Origin: an uncultured Collinsella sp.
GTDB lineage: Bacteria; Actinomycetota; Coriobacteriia; Coriobacteriales; Coriobacteriaceae
Direction: 5' to 3'
DNA: 5,567 nt
NCBI GenBank assembly: GCA_958403395.1
Contig: CATXXF010000073.1
Span: 1 to 5,567, forward strand
The stretch's first letter is position 1. The number at the start of each line of letters is the position of its first letter. This document shows, one piece after another, positions 1-4,692 of this stretch. Below the pieces are notes generated by a model that was not told where the DNA came from, searched no databases, and was given only the letters and a program-made list of their open reading frames with translations. Position numbers and translations under genes: made by a program.

Positions 1-2027
1 CCGCGGCGCTTAAGTACCACACCTGCCAGACCGGGCACCTTCATCTCGATGGAGTCCATCTGCCCGTTCCAGGGGTAGGGCTCGCTCGAGCAGGTGTAGG
101 GCTCCTCGCCGGCGTATCCGCTGCCACCAAACTCGGGACGGTCGGAATCAAAGATGACCTCCCAGTCACCCTCGCGCGGCACGCCCACGCGGAAACTCTC
201 GTAGCTCGCCGGGTCAAAGTTGATCAAGATCACCAGGTCGTCGTCGACGTCCTCGCCCTGACGCACAAAGCTCACGATGGACTGCTTGGAGTTATCCGCG
301 TCGATCCAGGTAAAGCCGTCGTCGGTGTAGCCGCGCTCGTACAGGGCGGGCTCGGCGGTGTACAGGTGGTTGAGCGCCTTGATAAACGCCTGATGATGAC
401 GATGGGTCTCGTATTCCTCGGTCAGGAACCACTGGATGGACTCGTAGTAGCGCCACTCAATAAACTGGCCGATCTCGTTGCCCATAAAGTTGAGCTTGGC
501 ACCGGGATGCGTCATCTGGTAGAAAGCCAGCGTGCGCAGGCCGGCAAACTGGCGCCACCAGTCGCCCGGCATGCGGCCGATGAGCGAGCACTTGCCGTGC
601 ACGACCTCGTCGTGGCTCAGCGGGCAAATAAAGTTCTCGGTAAAGGCATACATGATGGAGAAGGTCAGCTGCTCATGCTTGCCCGGCCGCCAGGGGAAGT
701 CGGTCTGCATGTAGTGCAGGGTGTCGTTCATCCAGCCCATGTCCCACTTGTAGTGGAAGCCCAGGCCGCCGTCCTGTGGCGGATAGGTCACGAGCGGCCA
801 CGCGGTGGACTCCTCGGCCATCATCATCACGTCGGGGTAGTGCGCCTCCACGGCGCAGTTGACCTGACGGATAAATGCGCTGGCGTCCAGGTCCTCCTCG
901 GTACCGTACTTGTTGAACTTCTTTTGTCCGGGGTCGTCGATGCCAAAGTTGAGGTACAGCATGCTGGACACGCCGTCCATGCGAATGCCGTCAACGTGGA
1001 AGTTCTCGAGCCAGTACAGCACGTTGGAGACCAGGAAGGAGCGGACCTCGCCGCGAGCGAAGTCAAACTTGTGCGTGCCCCAGTTGGGGTGAATCTCGTG
1101 CTCAAACAGCATGTGGCCGTTAAAGGTGGCAAGGCCGTGGGAGTCGGCACAAAAGCCGCCGGGCACCCAGTCCATGATCACGCCGATGCCCGCCTCGTGA
1201 CACGCATCGATAAAGTGCATGAGCTGCTGCGGGTTGCCGTAGCGCGACGTGGCGGCATAGTAGCCGGTCGTCTGGTAGCCCCAGGAGCCATCGAAGGGGT
1301 GCTCCATGAGCGGCATGACCTCGATATGCGTGTAGCCCATGTCGCGCACGTAGTCCACGAGCTCCACCGACAAGTCGTCGTAGGTGTAGAACTCGCCGCG
1401 CTGCGCGGGGAAAGGATCCATGGGGCCGGGGTAGTTGCCGTACTCGTCGGGCTCGCCCTGTGGCGTGTCGCCGTGGCGCTTCCACGAGCCAATATGCACC
1501 TCGTAGATGTTGAGCGGCTGCGACATGTGGTTGTGGCTGGCGCGGCGCTTGAGCCACGCGGCGTCGTTCCACTTGTAGCCATCGAGGGTCCACAGCACGC
1601 TCGCGGTACCCGGAGGGCACTCGGCCTTAAAGGCATACGGATCGGCCTTGTAGAGCTTTTCACCCTCGTTGGTCTCAATAAGATATTTATAGAGCTGACC
1701 CTGCTCGGCGCCAGGAATAAAGCCTTCCCAAATAGCGCTCGTATGCACGGGCACCAGCGGGTTGGCCTGCTCATCCCAGTCGTTAAATTCACCAATGACA
1801 TGGACACTCTTTACGTCGGGCGCCCAAACGCAAAAGCGCCAGCCGCGCGTGCGCTGCTGCGTGTCGGGATGCGCGCCCATCTTTTCCCAGCTGCGCTCCC
1901 ACATTCCAATGCCAAACAGGTAGACATCGTCCTTGGAGAGCTCCGGTGTGTGCGGAGCCGGTTTGCGGGTTGCGGGCTTTTTAGCCGTTGGCTTTAGCTT
2001 TGTATCGCTCACGTTTGATCCCATCAT
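1..2027 (-). CDS. glgB: 1,4-alpha-glucan (glycogen) branching enzyme GlgB, C-terminus cut by window edge
   Basis: Cytosolic GH13 enzyme that cuts alpha-1,4 glucan chains and re-attaches them as alpha-1,6 branches during glycogen synthesis. The frame is open for 675 codons and runs off the left edge while reading VVLKRR, a position close to the normal C-terminus. Counting from ATG 2027: a Lys/Pro/Ala-rich tail (about 7-27), a CBM48 module (about 62-150, with WRFCVWAP and GEFNDWD), the catalytic barrel from about 190, and a C-terminal beta domain. Barrel motifs are HPFDGSWGYQTTGYYA, DGIRMDGV (nucleophile D351), MAEES (acid/base E405) and PLSHDEVVHG (H472, D473). The D351-E405-D473 spacing nearly matches E. 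coli D405-E458-D526. The extra N-terminal N1 module of E. coli GlgB is absent. Region I reads DWVPGGF, where E. coli has DWVPGHF. The start is uncertain: ATG 2027, ATG 2024 and GTG 2012 are in frame and none has a strong ribosome site. Function is certain, start moderate. Confidence 0.95.
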   Translation of the reverse strand, partial: MMGSNVSDTKLKPTAKKPATRKPAPHTPELSKDDVYLFGIGMWERSWEKMGAHPDTQQRTRGWRFCVWAPDVKSVHVIGEFNDWDEQANPLVPVHTSAIWEGFIPGAEQGQLYKYLIETNEGEKLYKADPYAFKAECPPGTASVLWTLDGYKWNDAAWLKRRASHNHMSQPLNIYEVHIGSWKRHGDTPQGEPDEYGNYPGPMDPFPAQRGEFYTYDDLSVELVDYVRDMGYTHIEVMPLMEHPFDGSWGYQTTGYYAATSRYGNPQQLMHFIDACHEAGIGVIMDWVPGGFCADSHGLATFNGHMLFEHEIHPNWGTHKFDFARGEVRSFLVSNVLYWLENFHVDGIRMDGVSSMLYLNFGIDDPGQKKFNKYGTEEDLDASAFIRQVNCAVEAHYPDVMMMAEESTAWPLVTYPPQDGGLGFHYKWDMGWMNDTLHYMQTDFPWRPGKHEQLTFSIMYAFTENFICPLSHDEVVHGKCSLIGRMPGDWWRQFAGLRTLAFYQMTHPGAKLNFMGNEIGQFIEWRYYESIQWFLTEEYETHRHHQAFIKALNHLYTAEPALYERGYTDDGFTWIDADNSKQSIVSFVRQGEDVDDDLVILINFDPASYESFRVGVPREGDWEVIFDSDRPEFGGSGYAGEEPYTCSSEPYPWNGQMDSIEMKVPGLAGVVLKRR

Positions 2028-2078
2028 GACGCGGCAGCGTGTTGCCTTGGTGACTAGATGCGAAAGGTCCAAGGCTGC

Positions 2079-2152
2079 ACGAATCGAAGGGACGGCGAAG
2101 TTTCTGTGATTCGTTCCACCTCGCGTGCTCGGTGGAACTTTCGGCAGAAACT
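2079..2152 (-). promoter_or_regulatory. Structured glgB leader: nested hairpin with an alternative pairing
   Basis: Seen directly: AGTTTCTG (2099-2106) is complementary to CAGAAACT (2145-2152). Inside it, GTTCCACC (2113-2120) is complementary to GGTGGAAC (2131-2138) around a 10-base loop. The two 8-bp stems are separated by a 6x6 internal loop. A competing 7-bp stem, ACGAATC (2079-2085) with GATTCGT (2108-2114), uses the internal-loop bases and two bases of the inner stem. The element lies 50-125 bases upstream of glgB, inside the transcript if the promoter at 2225-2253 is right. Inference: a leader-RNA switch or a dyad protein site. There is no T-run, so it is not a plain intrinsic terminator. 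It matches no riboswitch family that I recognise. Confidence 0.5.
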
Positions 2153-2224
2153 ACGATAACACCTGTGCGTTAGTTTTATGGACGAAAGCGGATTTGCGGG
2201 GGCGTTTAATCGGTAAGCGACATG

Positions 2225-2253
2225 TTTATACCACTGGCAGATTTGACGTGGTA
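2225..2253 (-). promoter_or_regulatory. Probable glgB promoter (extended -10)
   Basis: On the minus strand TGGTATAAA (2233-2225) is an extended -10 element (TGn plus TATAAA). Seventeen bases upstream, the -35 hexamer position reads TACCAC (2253-2248). This is weak, but an extended -10 can compensate. The -35 position falls inside the left arm of the inverted repeat at 2249-2274, so a repressor bound there would block it. A transcript starting near 2217 would have a leader of roughly 190 bases. This is a motif-based inference. Confidence 0.45.
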
Positions 2254-2274
2254 AAACTCTTGACAGTTTTACCA
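2249..2274. promoter_or_regulatory. Operator-like inverted repeat TGGTAAAACT-N6-AGTTTTACCA
   Basis: Perfect 10-bp arms (2249-2258 and 2265-2274) flank CTTGAC. The right part holds a consensus -35 box, TTGACA (2260-2265), for plus-strand transcription. The left arm overlaps the -35 position of the minus-strand glgB promoter. Further copies of the half-site TGGTAAAAC lie downstream at 2306-2314, with a partial GTTTACCA at 2329-2336. Placement between divergent genes and over promoter elements suggests a repressor site that controls both directions. The regulator is not in the window. The half-site resembles an expanded LacI-family site, but the family cannot be fixed from sequence. Confidence 0.6.
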
Positions 2275-2290
2275 ATTTGGGTTTCAAAAT
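2260..2290 (+). promoter_or_regulatory. Probable promoter for the HAD-thiN unit
   Basis: A perfect -35 TTGACA (2260-2265) is followed by poor -10 candidates: TTCAAA at 2283 (17-base spacer) or CAAAAT at 2285 (19-base spacer). The -35 lies within the operator-like dyad at 2249-2274, so binding there should repress. The weak -10 makes the exact start uncertain. The leader to ATG 2359 would be about 60 bases and would include the second box at 2306-2336. Confidence 0.4.
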
Positions 2291-2305
2291 TGTTTGGCTG
2301 ACGTT

Positions 2306-2336
2306 TGGTAAAACGTTTTTAGCAGGATGTTTACCA
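2306..2336. promoter_or_regulatory. Second TGGTAAAAC box with partner half-site
   Basis: TGGTAAAAC (2306-2314) repeats the half-site of the upstream dyad exactly. It continues as TGGTAAAACGTTTTTAGCA, close to an ideal 18-bp LacI-type palindrome TGGTAAAAC/GTTTTACCA with a central CG. A further inverted half TTTACCA (2330-2336) pairs with TGGTAAA at 17-base separation. It sits between the probable promoter and the HAD start codon, a typical roadblock or secondary operator position. Protein binding is inferred. Confidence 0.5.
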
Positions 2337-2358
2337 TTTGATATCGAAAGGTTCGTTT

Positions 2359-3048
2359 ATGTCCCATACCGCCGCTCCCAAGGTTGCTTTTGTTTTCGAT
2401 TGCGACGGCACGCTGGTAAATAGCACGCCCGTTTGGGCCTATGCCCAGCCCGAGTTATTGCACCGCCACGGTGTCGACGTGACGGTCGACGATTTTGCCC
2501 AGTTTGAGCATTTGTCGCTCGAGGACGAGTGCCAGGCCTACCACGACACGTGGGGCATTGGCGCGAATGGCGAGGAGCTGTATCGCGAGCTTAGCGACAT
2601 CCTGATCGATGGCTACTCCAAGGTGCCGCCGCGCGAGGGGCTCCTGGCGTTTTTGGAGCAGGCGAAGGCGGCAGGCATTGCCATGTGCGTGGCTACGTCC
2701 ACGCCGGCCGAGCTGGTGCAGTCTGCGCTCGCTGGCGCCGGGCTCGACGCCTACATGGAGTTTGTGACCACCACGGGCGAGGCAGGTCGTTCCAAGCAGT
2801 TCCCCGACGTATACGAGCTGGCGCTGTGCCGTCTGGAGGAGCGTCATGGGCACAAGTTTGAGTGCGCATGGGTGTTTGAGGACGCCGTCTTTGGCCTTAA
2901 GAGCTCTGGCACCGCCGGCTTTAAGCGTGTGGGCATCTATGACCCGCATGGCCGCATGAAGCGCGACGACGTACGCGCCAACTGCGATATCTTTATCGAC
3001 AGCTACGAGGAGCTGGATCTGGCCCGCGTTCTTTCGTTTGAGGGATAG
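2359..3048 (+). CDS. HAD-superfamily hydrolase (HAD-IA, beta-phosphoglucomutase/phosphatase-like)
   Basis: A 229-residue cytosolic HAD phosphotransferase/phosphatase of the usual single-domain-plus-cap length. Motif I is FDCDGT with nucleophile D14 and acid/base D16. A helical cap follows (about 20-90). Motif II is VATSTP (T113 or S114), motif III lysine is K146 in GRSKQFPDVY, and motif IV is the acidic pair E174-D175 in WVFEDAVFGLKSS, which holds Mg2+. The order and spacing of all four motifs support an active enzyme, but the substrate cannot be read from sequence. The start is ATG 2359 because GAAAGG (2346-2351) sits 7 bases upstream; an in-frame TTG at 2338 lacks such a site. The gene for thiamine pyrophosphokinase begins 9 bases after the stop, so the two are probably cotranscribed. 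A role as thiamine-phosphate phosphatase is possible from context only. Divergence from glgB equally allows a sugar-phosphate substrate. Confidence 0.88.
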   Translation: MSHTAAPKVAFVFDCDGTLVNSTPVWAYAQPELLHRHGVDVTVDDFAQFEHLSLEDECQAYHDTWGIGANGEELYRELSDILIDGYSKVPPREGLLAFLEQAKAAGIAMCVATSTPAELVQSALAGAGLDAYMEFVTTTGEAGRSKQFPDVYELALCRLEERHGHKFECAWVFEDAVFGLKSSGTAGFKRVGIYDPHGRMKRDDVRANCDIFIDSYEELDLARVLSFEG

Positions 3049-3057
3049 GCGAGGGCT

Positions 3058-3738
3058 GTGGCTTGCAAAGTACTTGTAGTCTGCGGCTCGCCCGTGGTGG
3101 CGAGCGCTGATCTGTTGCGTAGGCTAGCGAAGGAGTGCGATTACGTTGTCGCCGTGGACCGTGGACTCGACGCGCTACTGAGTGCCGGCCTGGGCTGCGA
3201 CGTGTATGTGGGGGATGCCGACACGGTGAGTGATGCGGGTCGTGCGTTGGTCGATGCCGCCACCGACTTTGAAGTTGAGCGCCACGACCCGTACAAGGAC
3301 TACACGGATCTGGCGCTGGCACTCGATTCCGTCCGCCGTCGCTGGCCGGGTGCCGAAGTGGTTGCGACCTGCGTCACGGGCGGCCGTCCGGACATGGCGC
3401 TTTCCGTACTGGGCCTGCTCGCGGGCTACAAGGGCGCCCCAGTCTGGATTGCCGAAGACGAGATCACGGCCCGTATCCTGCACGGAGGCGAATCCTGGGC
3501 CATCGAAGGTGCCGAAGGCAAGACGTTTTCTATCATCGCCATAGCCCCCAATACCGAGGTTAGCGAGCACGGCCTAGAGTGGGAACTAGATCACAGCCCC
3601 CTGGGTTTGTTGGCCGACACAGGCATTAGCAACATAGTAAGATCTACTGCAAAGATCGAAGTCCACACCGGTACTGCAATAGCGTATTTGCTGCATCAGG
3701 GTTTTATCGGGACGGCGGATAAAAATAATCGCTCGTAG
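3058..3738 (+). CDS. thiN: Thiamine pyrophosphokinase
   Basis: Transfers pyrophosphate from ATP to thiamine to make thiamine diphosphate; cytosolic. The 226 residues fit the family length. Visible family motifs in order: an N-terminal Rossmann-like strand VLVVCGSP (5-12), AVDRGLDALLSAG (32-44), the metal/nucleotide motif VGDADTVS (51-58, usually GDFDS), KDYTDLALAL (80-89), GGRPDMAL (108-115), and the C-terminal thiamine-binding part with GISNIV (189-194). The usual GGRxDH motif has Met113 in place of His. The start is GTG 3058, 9 bases after the HAD stop. The purine run GAGGG is only two bases from it, so translation may be coupled to the upstream gene. The last codons form the left arm of the terminator hairpin. 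The substrate call is firm from the motif set. Activity with the His-to-Met change is likely but unproven. Confidence 0.9.
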   Translation: MACKVLVVCGSPVVASADLLRRLAKECDYVVAVDRGLDALLSAGLGCDVYVGDADTVSDAGRALVDAATDFEVERHDPYKDYTDLALALDSVRRRWPGAEVVATCVTGGRPDMALSVLGLLAGYKGAPVWIAEDEITARILHGGESWAIEGAEGKTFSIIAIAPNTEVSEHGLEWELDHSPLGLLADTGISNIVRSTAKIEVHTGTAIAYLLHQGFIGTADKNNRS

Positions 3739-3761
3739 AGTGATTATTTTTGCCCCGTCCC
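3709..3761. terminator. Hairpin terminator overlapping the thiN stop codon
   Basis: AAAAATAATCGCTC (3721-3734) pairs with GAGTGATTATTTTT (3738-3751) over 14 positions (one G-T wobble) around a three-base loop GTA. An outer 7-bp arm GGGACGG (3709-3715) is complementary to CCGTCCC (3755-3761). The A-run on the left and T-run on the right mean it can act on either strand. It separates the HAD-thiN unit from the tRNA promoter. The TAG stop (3736-3738) lies in the loop and at the foot of the right arm. Confidence 0.75.
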
Positions 3762-3802
3762 AGGAAAACCCGTAAGTGCGAGGATCAATTGCAAAAAACT
3801 TC

Positions 3803-3831
3803 TTGCACAACTAAGAATCTTCCCCTATAGT
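3803..3831 (+). promoter_or_regulatory. tRNA-Ala promoter
   Basis: TTGCAC (3803-3808), a 17-base spacer and TATAGT (3826-3831) give a good sigma-A type promoter. Transcription would begin near 3838, a few bases before the mature tRNA 5' end. Confidence 0.8.
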
Positions 3832-3844
3832 ATCTCCTCGTCAC

Positions 3845-3920
3845 GGGGGCGTAGCTCAGCTGGGAGAGCGCTTGACTGGCAGTCAAGAGGTCAGGGGTTC
3901 GATCCCCCTCGTCTCCACCA
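3845..3920 (+). tRNA. tRNA-Ala, anticodon GGC
   Basis: A complete 76-base cloverleaf. The acceptor stem GGGGGCG pairs with CGTCTCC. The D arm is GCTC/GAGC. The anticodon stem CTTGA/TCAAG encloses loop CTGGCAG, giving anticodon GGC, which reads GCC/GCU alanine codons. The T arm AGGGG/CCCCT carries loop TTCGATC, and the 3' end ACCA is encoded. The G3-U70 wobble, the classic alanine identity element, is present. A second wobble occurs at 5-68. It has its own promoter and terminator, so it is a single-gene transcript. Confidence 0.97.
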
Positions 3921-3930
3921 TCGTGAATGT

Positions 3931-3961
3931 AAAGGCCTTCGGAATTCCGAAGGCCTTTTTT
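3931..3961 (+). terminator. Intrinsic terminator after tRNA-Ala
   Basis: A 28-bp perfect palindrome (3931-3958), with arms AAAGGCCTTCGG and CCGAAGGCCTTT around AATT, runs into six T residues (3956-3961). It starts 10 bases after the tRNA CCA end. The A-run on the left arm could also stop transcription from the opposite direction. Confidence 0.92.
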
Positions 3962-4009
3962 CATGCCAAAACACTACGCGCCACAAACCCCACCTATGCC
4001 AACAAAAAG

Positions 4010-4038
4010 TTGCACAATTAATTTCCCATGTCTGTACA
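4010..4038 (+). promoter_or_regulatory. Possible promoter of the NusG-polysaccharide operon
   Basis: TTGCAC (4010-4015), the same -35 as the tRNA gene, is followed after 17 bases by TGTACA (4033-4038), a poor -10; TACATA lies two bases further on. A small dyad, GTTAG-A-CTAAC (4045-4055), sits where transcription would begin. If used, it gives a leader of about 650 bases. The poor -10 keeps confidence low. Confidence 0.3.
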
Positions 4039-4400
4039 TAGTTTGTTAGACTAACGCAATTACCAGTGCAGCTCGCCGTTCCATTTGTGCTTAAGGAACG
4101 CCCCTAATCACCGCCAATACCTCAATAACCTGCATCAATGTGAACAACATTCCAAAACAACACCCTTGAACACGCTAAATGAACGATATGTTGTCCACCA
4201 CAAGCCAAATCAGTTTCGTTACCAGCTTGTGCTAGGATACTTAGCGTTACATGAGTTCAACTGTGCTCGCGGCTCCAGCAAGTCGCTAAGCGCAGGGTCG
4301 ATCAGCATCCGGCCGTAACGGCGGTGCCAGAAACACCACGAGCTCCAATAAAGAAGTTATGCGACGTTATTAATTTGTATTGGGTAATTCCATGATGCAA

Positions 4401-4422
4401 TTATTAGCATGCATGCCAATAA
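4401..4422. repeat. 22-bp near-perfect palindrome, operator-like
   Basis: TTATT-A-GCATGCATGC-C-AATAA: the central 10 bp (4407-4416) and outer 5 bp are perfectly symmetric, with a single mismatched pair between them. It is compact, AT-rich at the flanks and without a loop, so a dimeric DNA-binding protein site is more likely than an RNA hairpin. It lies 13 bases before the long hairpin at 4435. Confidence 0.5.
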
Positions 4423-4434
4423 GAAGCAGTTTTA

Positions 4435-4494
4435 CAGCTGTTTGCGTGCGGTCCAGTTTTGTTCCCGCTTGACTGGTTCGCACGCAGCCAGCTG
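4435..4494 (+). promoter_or_regulatory. Long leader RNA hairpin 1
   Basis: The stem is built from CAGCTG (4435-4440) with CAGCTG (4489-4494), then GCGTGCG (4444-4450) with CGCACGC (4479-4485) extended by one A-T and one G-T pair, a 2x2 internal loop, and CCAGT (4453-4457) with ACTGG (4472-4476). It is capped by a 14-base loop (4458-4471). About 20 pairs in all. It lies in the leader of a NusG-paralogue operon, and LoaP-type NusG paralogues are known to act through a leader hairpin, so this is a candidate recognition element. The function is inferred. Confidence 0.55.
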
Positions 4495-4495
4495 G

Positions 4496-4510
4496 AGACG
4501 CGGTCTTTTT
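4496..4510 (+). terminator. Possible short attenuator stop after hairpin 1
   Basis: AGAC-GCG-GTCT (4496-4506) forms a 4-bp stem running into TTTT (4507-4510). Alone it is weak. Directly behind the stable hairpin 1, the T-run could mark a pause or attenuation site for an antiterminator to overcome. Low confidence. Confidence 0.25.
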
Positions 4511-4591
4511 GCGATACACGGCCGCATCTCTAGCAACTGCGCTTATACATACCGTTCACGGTGGGGCAGAGCCACGTGCTTGTCTAACTGG

Positions 4592-4662
4592 GCTCAGGGT
4601 TTGAATATGGAGCGCCTTCGCGCACAAGCGCCCTGGCGAAGCCATACCCAAACCCCGTGAGC
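4592..4662 (+). promoter_or_regulatory. Long leader RNA hairpin 2, just upstream of the ribosome site
   Basis: Paired segments are GCTCA (4592-4596) with TGAGC (4658-4662), GGGTTTG (4597-4603) with CAAACCC (4649-4655), ATGG (4607-4610) with CCAT (4642-4645) and CTTCGC (4616-4621) with GCGAAG (4636-4641), closed by a 14-base loop. That is 22 pairs with a 3x3 internal loop and small bulges. It ends 15 bases before the ribosome site of the NusG paralogue. GAGCC (4569-4573) could compete for GGCTC (4591-4595), and GCGC-ACAA-GCGC (4620-4631) could form a smaller apical stem. A regulatory role in transcription or translation is inferred. Confidence 0.55.
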
Positions 4663-4677
4663 TACACGTAAGACAGC

Positions 4678-4684
4678 AAGGGGG
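4678..4684 (+). promoter_or_regulatory. Ribosome binding site deciding the NusG-paralogue start
   Basis: AAGGGGG ends 8 bases before GTG 4693, a normal spacing. The in-frame GTG codons at 4684 and 4687 overlap or abut this site and so are poor starts. Confidence 0.7.
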
Positions 4685-4692
4685 TGGTGCTC

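Larger units (their letters stand above)
3962..4692 (+). other. Long AT-richer leader/intergenic region before the NusG paralogue
   Basis: About 730 bases without a convincing gene. Short open frames here (for example 4085-4318 and 4409-4660) lack ribosome sites, good starts and recognisable protein features. The first 480 bases are distinctly more AT-rich than the neighbouring genes. The region holds a possible promoter near 4010, a 22-bp palindrome at 4401-4422, two long hairpins at 4435-4494 and 4592-4662, a possible short T-run stop at 4496-4510 and small dyads such as ACCGT-TC-ACGGT (4551-4562) and GCCGT-A-ACGGC (4312-4322). It is best read as the promoter and untranslated leader of the polysaccharide operon. 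No self-splicing or named riboswitch class was recognised. Confidence 0.6.

Noticed and set aside
1120..1807. Open frames on the minus strand in other phases inside glgB
   Set aside because: They overlap the GlgB frame, give Arg/Ser/Thr-rich low-complexity proteins and lack ribosome sites.
366..1997. 543-codon open frame on the plus strand across glgB
   Set aside because: It is antisense to an unmistakable GlgB frame with all catalytic motifs. Its translation is Val/Ala/His-rich without domain features, as expected when a GC-biased gene is read backwards.
2054..2287. 77-codon minus-strand open frame in the glgB-HAD intergenic region
   Set aside because: It spans promoter elements, operator repeats and the leader hairpin, has no ribosome site and resembles no protein.
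2338..2358. Upstream TTG start for the HAD gene adding 7 residues
   Set aside because: GAAAGG lies 7 bases before ATG 2359. The TTG falls beside the second operator half-site and lacks a ribosome site.
2455..2949. 164-codon minus-strand open frame within the HAD gene
   Set aside because: Antisense shadow of a gene with all four HAD motifs.
3175..3570. Open frames on both strands inside the thiN gene
   Set aside because: Out-of-phase shadows of the thiamine pyrophosphokinase frame.
3791..3808. Two TTGCA copies (3790-3794 and 3803-3807) as a regulatory direct repeat
   Set aside because: The second copy is simply the -35 box of the tRNA promoter. Two five-base matches are too short to call a regulator site.
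4085..4318. 77-codon open frame in the leader
   Set aside because: It starts with TTG without a ribosome site, and its composition shows no coding bias or recognisable motif. A leader peptide cannot be excluded, but nothing supports one.
4319..4331. GGCGGT at 4320-4325 as an ops element
   Set aside because: It continues as GCCAG rather than the AGCGT needed for ops. A six-base match in GC-rich DNA is uninformative.
4409..4660. 83-codon open frame across both leader hairpins
   Set aside because: No ribosome site. It reads through both structured elements, and the protein is Arg/Ser/Cys-rich with no domain features.
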